DNA of 64,000 nt from Desulfuromonas sp. CSMB_57 (GTDB taxonomy: Bacteria; Desulfobacterota; Desulfuromonadia; Desulfuromonadales; Syntrophotaleaceae): NCBI RefSeq assembly GCF_020194955.2, contig NZ_JAFCIY020000019.1, positions 62,001-126,000 of the forward strand, in the 5' to 3' direction. The notes beneath the pieces are model-generated. The model saw only the letters and a list, made by a program, of their open reading frames with translations, did not search any database and had not been told where the DNA came from. Made by a program: the position numbers and the translations under genes. This document shows positions 62,537 through 64,000 of this stretch, one piece after another. How positions within the stretch are numbered: position 1 is the first letter of the stretch; every line of letters starts with the position of its first letter.

Positions 62537-64000
62537 ATGGAGCACAACCCTGACTGTCGGACGATTCTGGTTGCCGGTGCCACCGGATATGTCGGCTCGC
62601 GTCTGACCCGCCGGCTGCTGGCGGCGGGCTACCGGGTGCGGGCCCTGGCCCGGACTCCCGCAAAGATCATGGGACGCCCCTGGGCGGAGCACGAGCGACT
62701 GGAAGTGGTGCAGGGCGATGTTCTGGATCTGCCCTCTTTGTCCCGGGCCTGCCGGGGTTGCCAGGCGGCCTACTATCTGGTGCACTCCATGAATCCGGCC
62801 AACGCCGACTTTGCCGCCGCTGACCGCTGCGCCGCGCACAACATGGCCGCGGCGGCGGCCGAAGCAGGGCTGCAGCGGATCATCTATCTGGGCGGACTCG
62901 GCGAAGCCGGGGACGCTCTCAGCCCCCATCTGCGTTCGCGGGCTGAAGTGGCGGCCATCCTGCGTGCCGGGCCGGTGCCTGTTACCGTCCTGCGGGCCGC
63001 CATGATCATCGGTTCGGGCAGTGCTTCCTTTGAAATTCTTCGCTATCTGGTCGAGCGTTTGCCGGTCATTTTCACCCCTCGCTGGGTCGATACTCCCTGC
63101 CAGCCCATCGGTATTCGCAATGTGCTTTTTTACCTGAAGGGTTGCCTGGAATGCGAAGCCACGGTCGGTGAAACCTTCGATATCGGCCAACCGGAGGTTG
63201 TGACCTACCGGCGACTGATGGAACTGTTTGCCGAAGCGGCCGGCTTGCGCCGCCGTTTGATCATTCCCCTGCCCTGGTTGTCGACCCGGGTCAGCGCTTA
63301 TCTGATCCATCTCATCACCCCGGTGCCGGCGGCATTGGCGCGCCCTCTGGCGGAAGGACTGCGCAACCGGGTGGTCTGCCGGGACATGCGGCTTCACGAA
63401 TTGTTGCCGCAGCCTCTGCTGGATTGTCGCGAGGCCATTCGCCGGGCTTTACAGAGGATGCGCGAACACGATGTGGAAAGTTCCTGGCGGGATGCCGGGC
63501 GCATTCCCCCGGCGGAATGGGCCACTCCCGACGATCCGGCCTGGGCCGGCGGGACCCGCTACGATGATTGCCGGCGCATCGATCTGGCGGCAAATGTGGA
63601 TGAAGTCTGGAAGGCGGTCATCCGCATCGGCGGGACGGCGGGCTGGTACCATGCCGACCTGCTTTGGTCCCTGCGCGGAGGACTGGATCGCCTGGCGGGC
63701 GGGGTTGGGCTGCAGCGGGGGCGGCGCTGTCCGGTCGAACTGTACCCCGGGGATGCCCTGGACTGCTGGCGGGCCGGCCGGGTGGAACGGCCGTATTTTC
63801 TGCAACTGGTCGCCGAAATGAAAATGCCCGGGCAGGCGATCCTCGAATTTCGCCTCAGCGAACTGGCACAGGGGAGGACCCGGATTGAATTGGCGGCCCG
63901 TTTCATCCCCCGGGGCATGGGCGGCATGCTCTATTGGCATGCCGTATCGCCTCTGCACCACCTGGTTTTCAACGGCTTGTTGCGCGGGCTTGGCCGGCGC
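62537..64000 (+). CDS. NAD(P)-binding SDR-type protein with DUF2867 (3' partial)
   Basis: The frame runs open from the ATG (GGGAG upstream) to the end of the window, 488 codons so far. Residues 1-290 or so are an atypical short-chain dehydrogenase domain, with the nucleotide loop VAGATGYVGSRL (about 11-22) and VVQGDVLDLPSL, YLVHSMN and IIYLGGLGE. The remainder (from about 340: YDDCRRIDLAANVDEVWKAVIRIGG, WYHADLLWSLRGGLDRLAGGVGLQRG) is the START-like DUF2867 domain. Similar fusions are common and of unknown substrate. The 3' end is missing. Confidence 0.88.
   Translation, partial: MEHNPDCRTILVAGATGYVGSRLTRRLLAAGYRVRALARTPAKIMGRPWAEHERLEVVQGDVLDLPSLSRACRGCQAAYYLVHSMNPANADFAAADRCAAHNMAAAAAEAGLQRIIYLGGLGEAGDALSPHLRSRAEVAAILRAGPVPVTVLRAAMIIGSGSASFEILRYLVERLPVIFTPRWVDTPCQPIGIRNVLFYLKGCLECEATVGETFDIGQPEVVTYRRLMELFAEAAGLRRRLIIPLPWLSTRVSAYLIHLITPVPAALARPLAEGLRNRVVCRDMRLHELLPQPLLDCREAIRRALQRMREHDVESSWRDAGRIPPAEWATPDDPAWAGGTRYDDCRRIDLAANVDEVWKAVIRIGGTAGWYHADLLWSLRGGLDRLAGGVGLQRGRRCPVELYPGDALDCWRAGRVERPYFLQLVAEMKMPGQAILEFRLSELAQGRTRIELAARFIPRGMGGMLYWHAVSPLHHLVFNGLLRGLGRR

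Overview
The window looks like chromosomal DNA of a G+C-rich deltaproteobacterium, most likely a member of the Desulfuromonadales (Geobacter, Pelobacter or Desulfuromonas relatives). This rests on the gene mix: a GH57/GH13/GlgA polyglucan cluster, squalene-hopene cyclase, a sigma-54 activator beside hsp20/clpB, a water-forming NADH oxidase, and many radical SAM and two-component proteins. No rRNA, tRNA or CRISPR array was seen. The window opens inside carB and closes inside an SDR/DUF2867 gene.

Layout. 1-7.4 kb (plus): carB (5' cut), a YiiD-type thioesterase, MarC, a class II aldolase overlapping a MalY/PatB C-S lyase, a heptamer-repeat patch and an ATP-grasp-like protein. 7.4-9.7 kb (minus): M23 peptidase, a membrane protein and a YvlD/holin-like protein. 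9.8-11.1 kb (plus): a B12-binding-type radical SAM protein. 11.2-19.6 kb is an accessory region, visibly poorer in G+C over most of its length. It holds BrnT/BrnA, a HAD phosphatase, decayed Y1 (REP-type) transposase pieces, a lipoprotein with two unknown genes (one frameshifted in a T tract), LOG, an MBL hydrolase, a Phd/RelE pair, a DUF2007 zinc-ribbon protein and a class D beta-lactamase. Short duplicated gene fragments lie scattered among them. 19.6-27.3 kb: an NADH oxidase and a fasciclin gene, originally adjacent and convergent, are now separated by a cassette encoding a response regulator, sensor kinase, EptA-type phosphoethanolamine transferase and MFS transporter. A 252-bp direct repeat with no mismatches by eye brackets the cassette.

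27.4-30.7 kb (minus): a Rep/PcrA helicase and a YhcC-type radical SAM protein. 31.0-42.3 kb (plus): a polyglucan/sugar-nucleotide operon made of a lone receiver, a nucleotidyltransferase-phosphomannomutase-like fusion, GH57, a GalT-like protein, GH13 and GlgA. 42.3-47.3 kb (minus): HNH nuclease, PgeF, RluD, a small unknown, DegQ/HtrA and a HAD phosphatase. 47.7-56.5 kb (plus): TetR, squalene-hopene cyclase, a sigma-54 enhancer-binding protein, then a promoter region with six half-sites and a -24/-12 element driving two Hsp20 genes and clpB, then a small thioredoxin-fold protein. 56.6-64 kb: an MXAN_5187-like protein (minus), then glmU, glmS, a PocR-PAS histidine kinase and the cut SDR/DUF2867 gene.

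The two most interesting systems are the envelope-modification cassette inserted between the repeats, which also carries a relic of a second kinase, and the self-contained sigma-54 control unit for small heat-shock proteins. The accessory region shows repeated rounds of insertion and decay.
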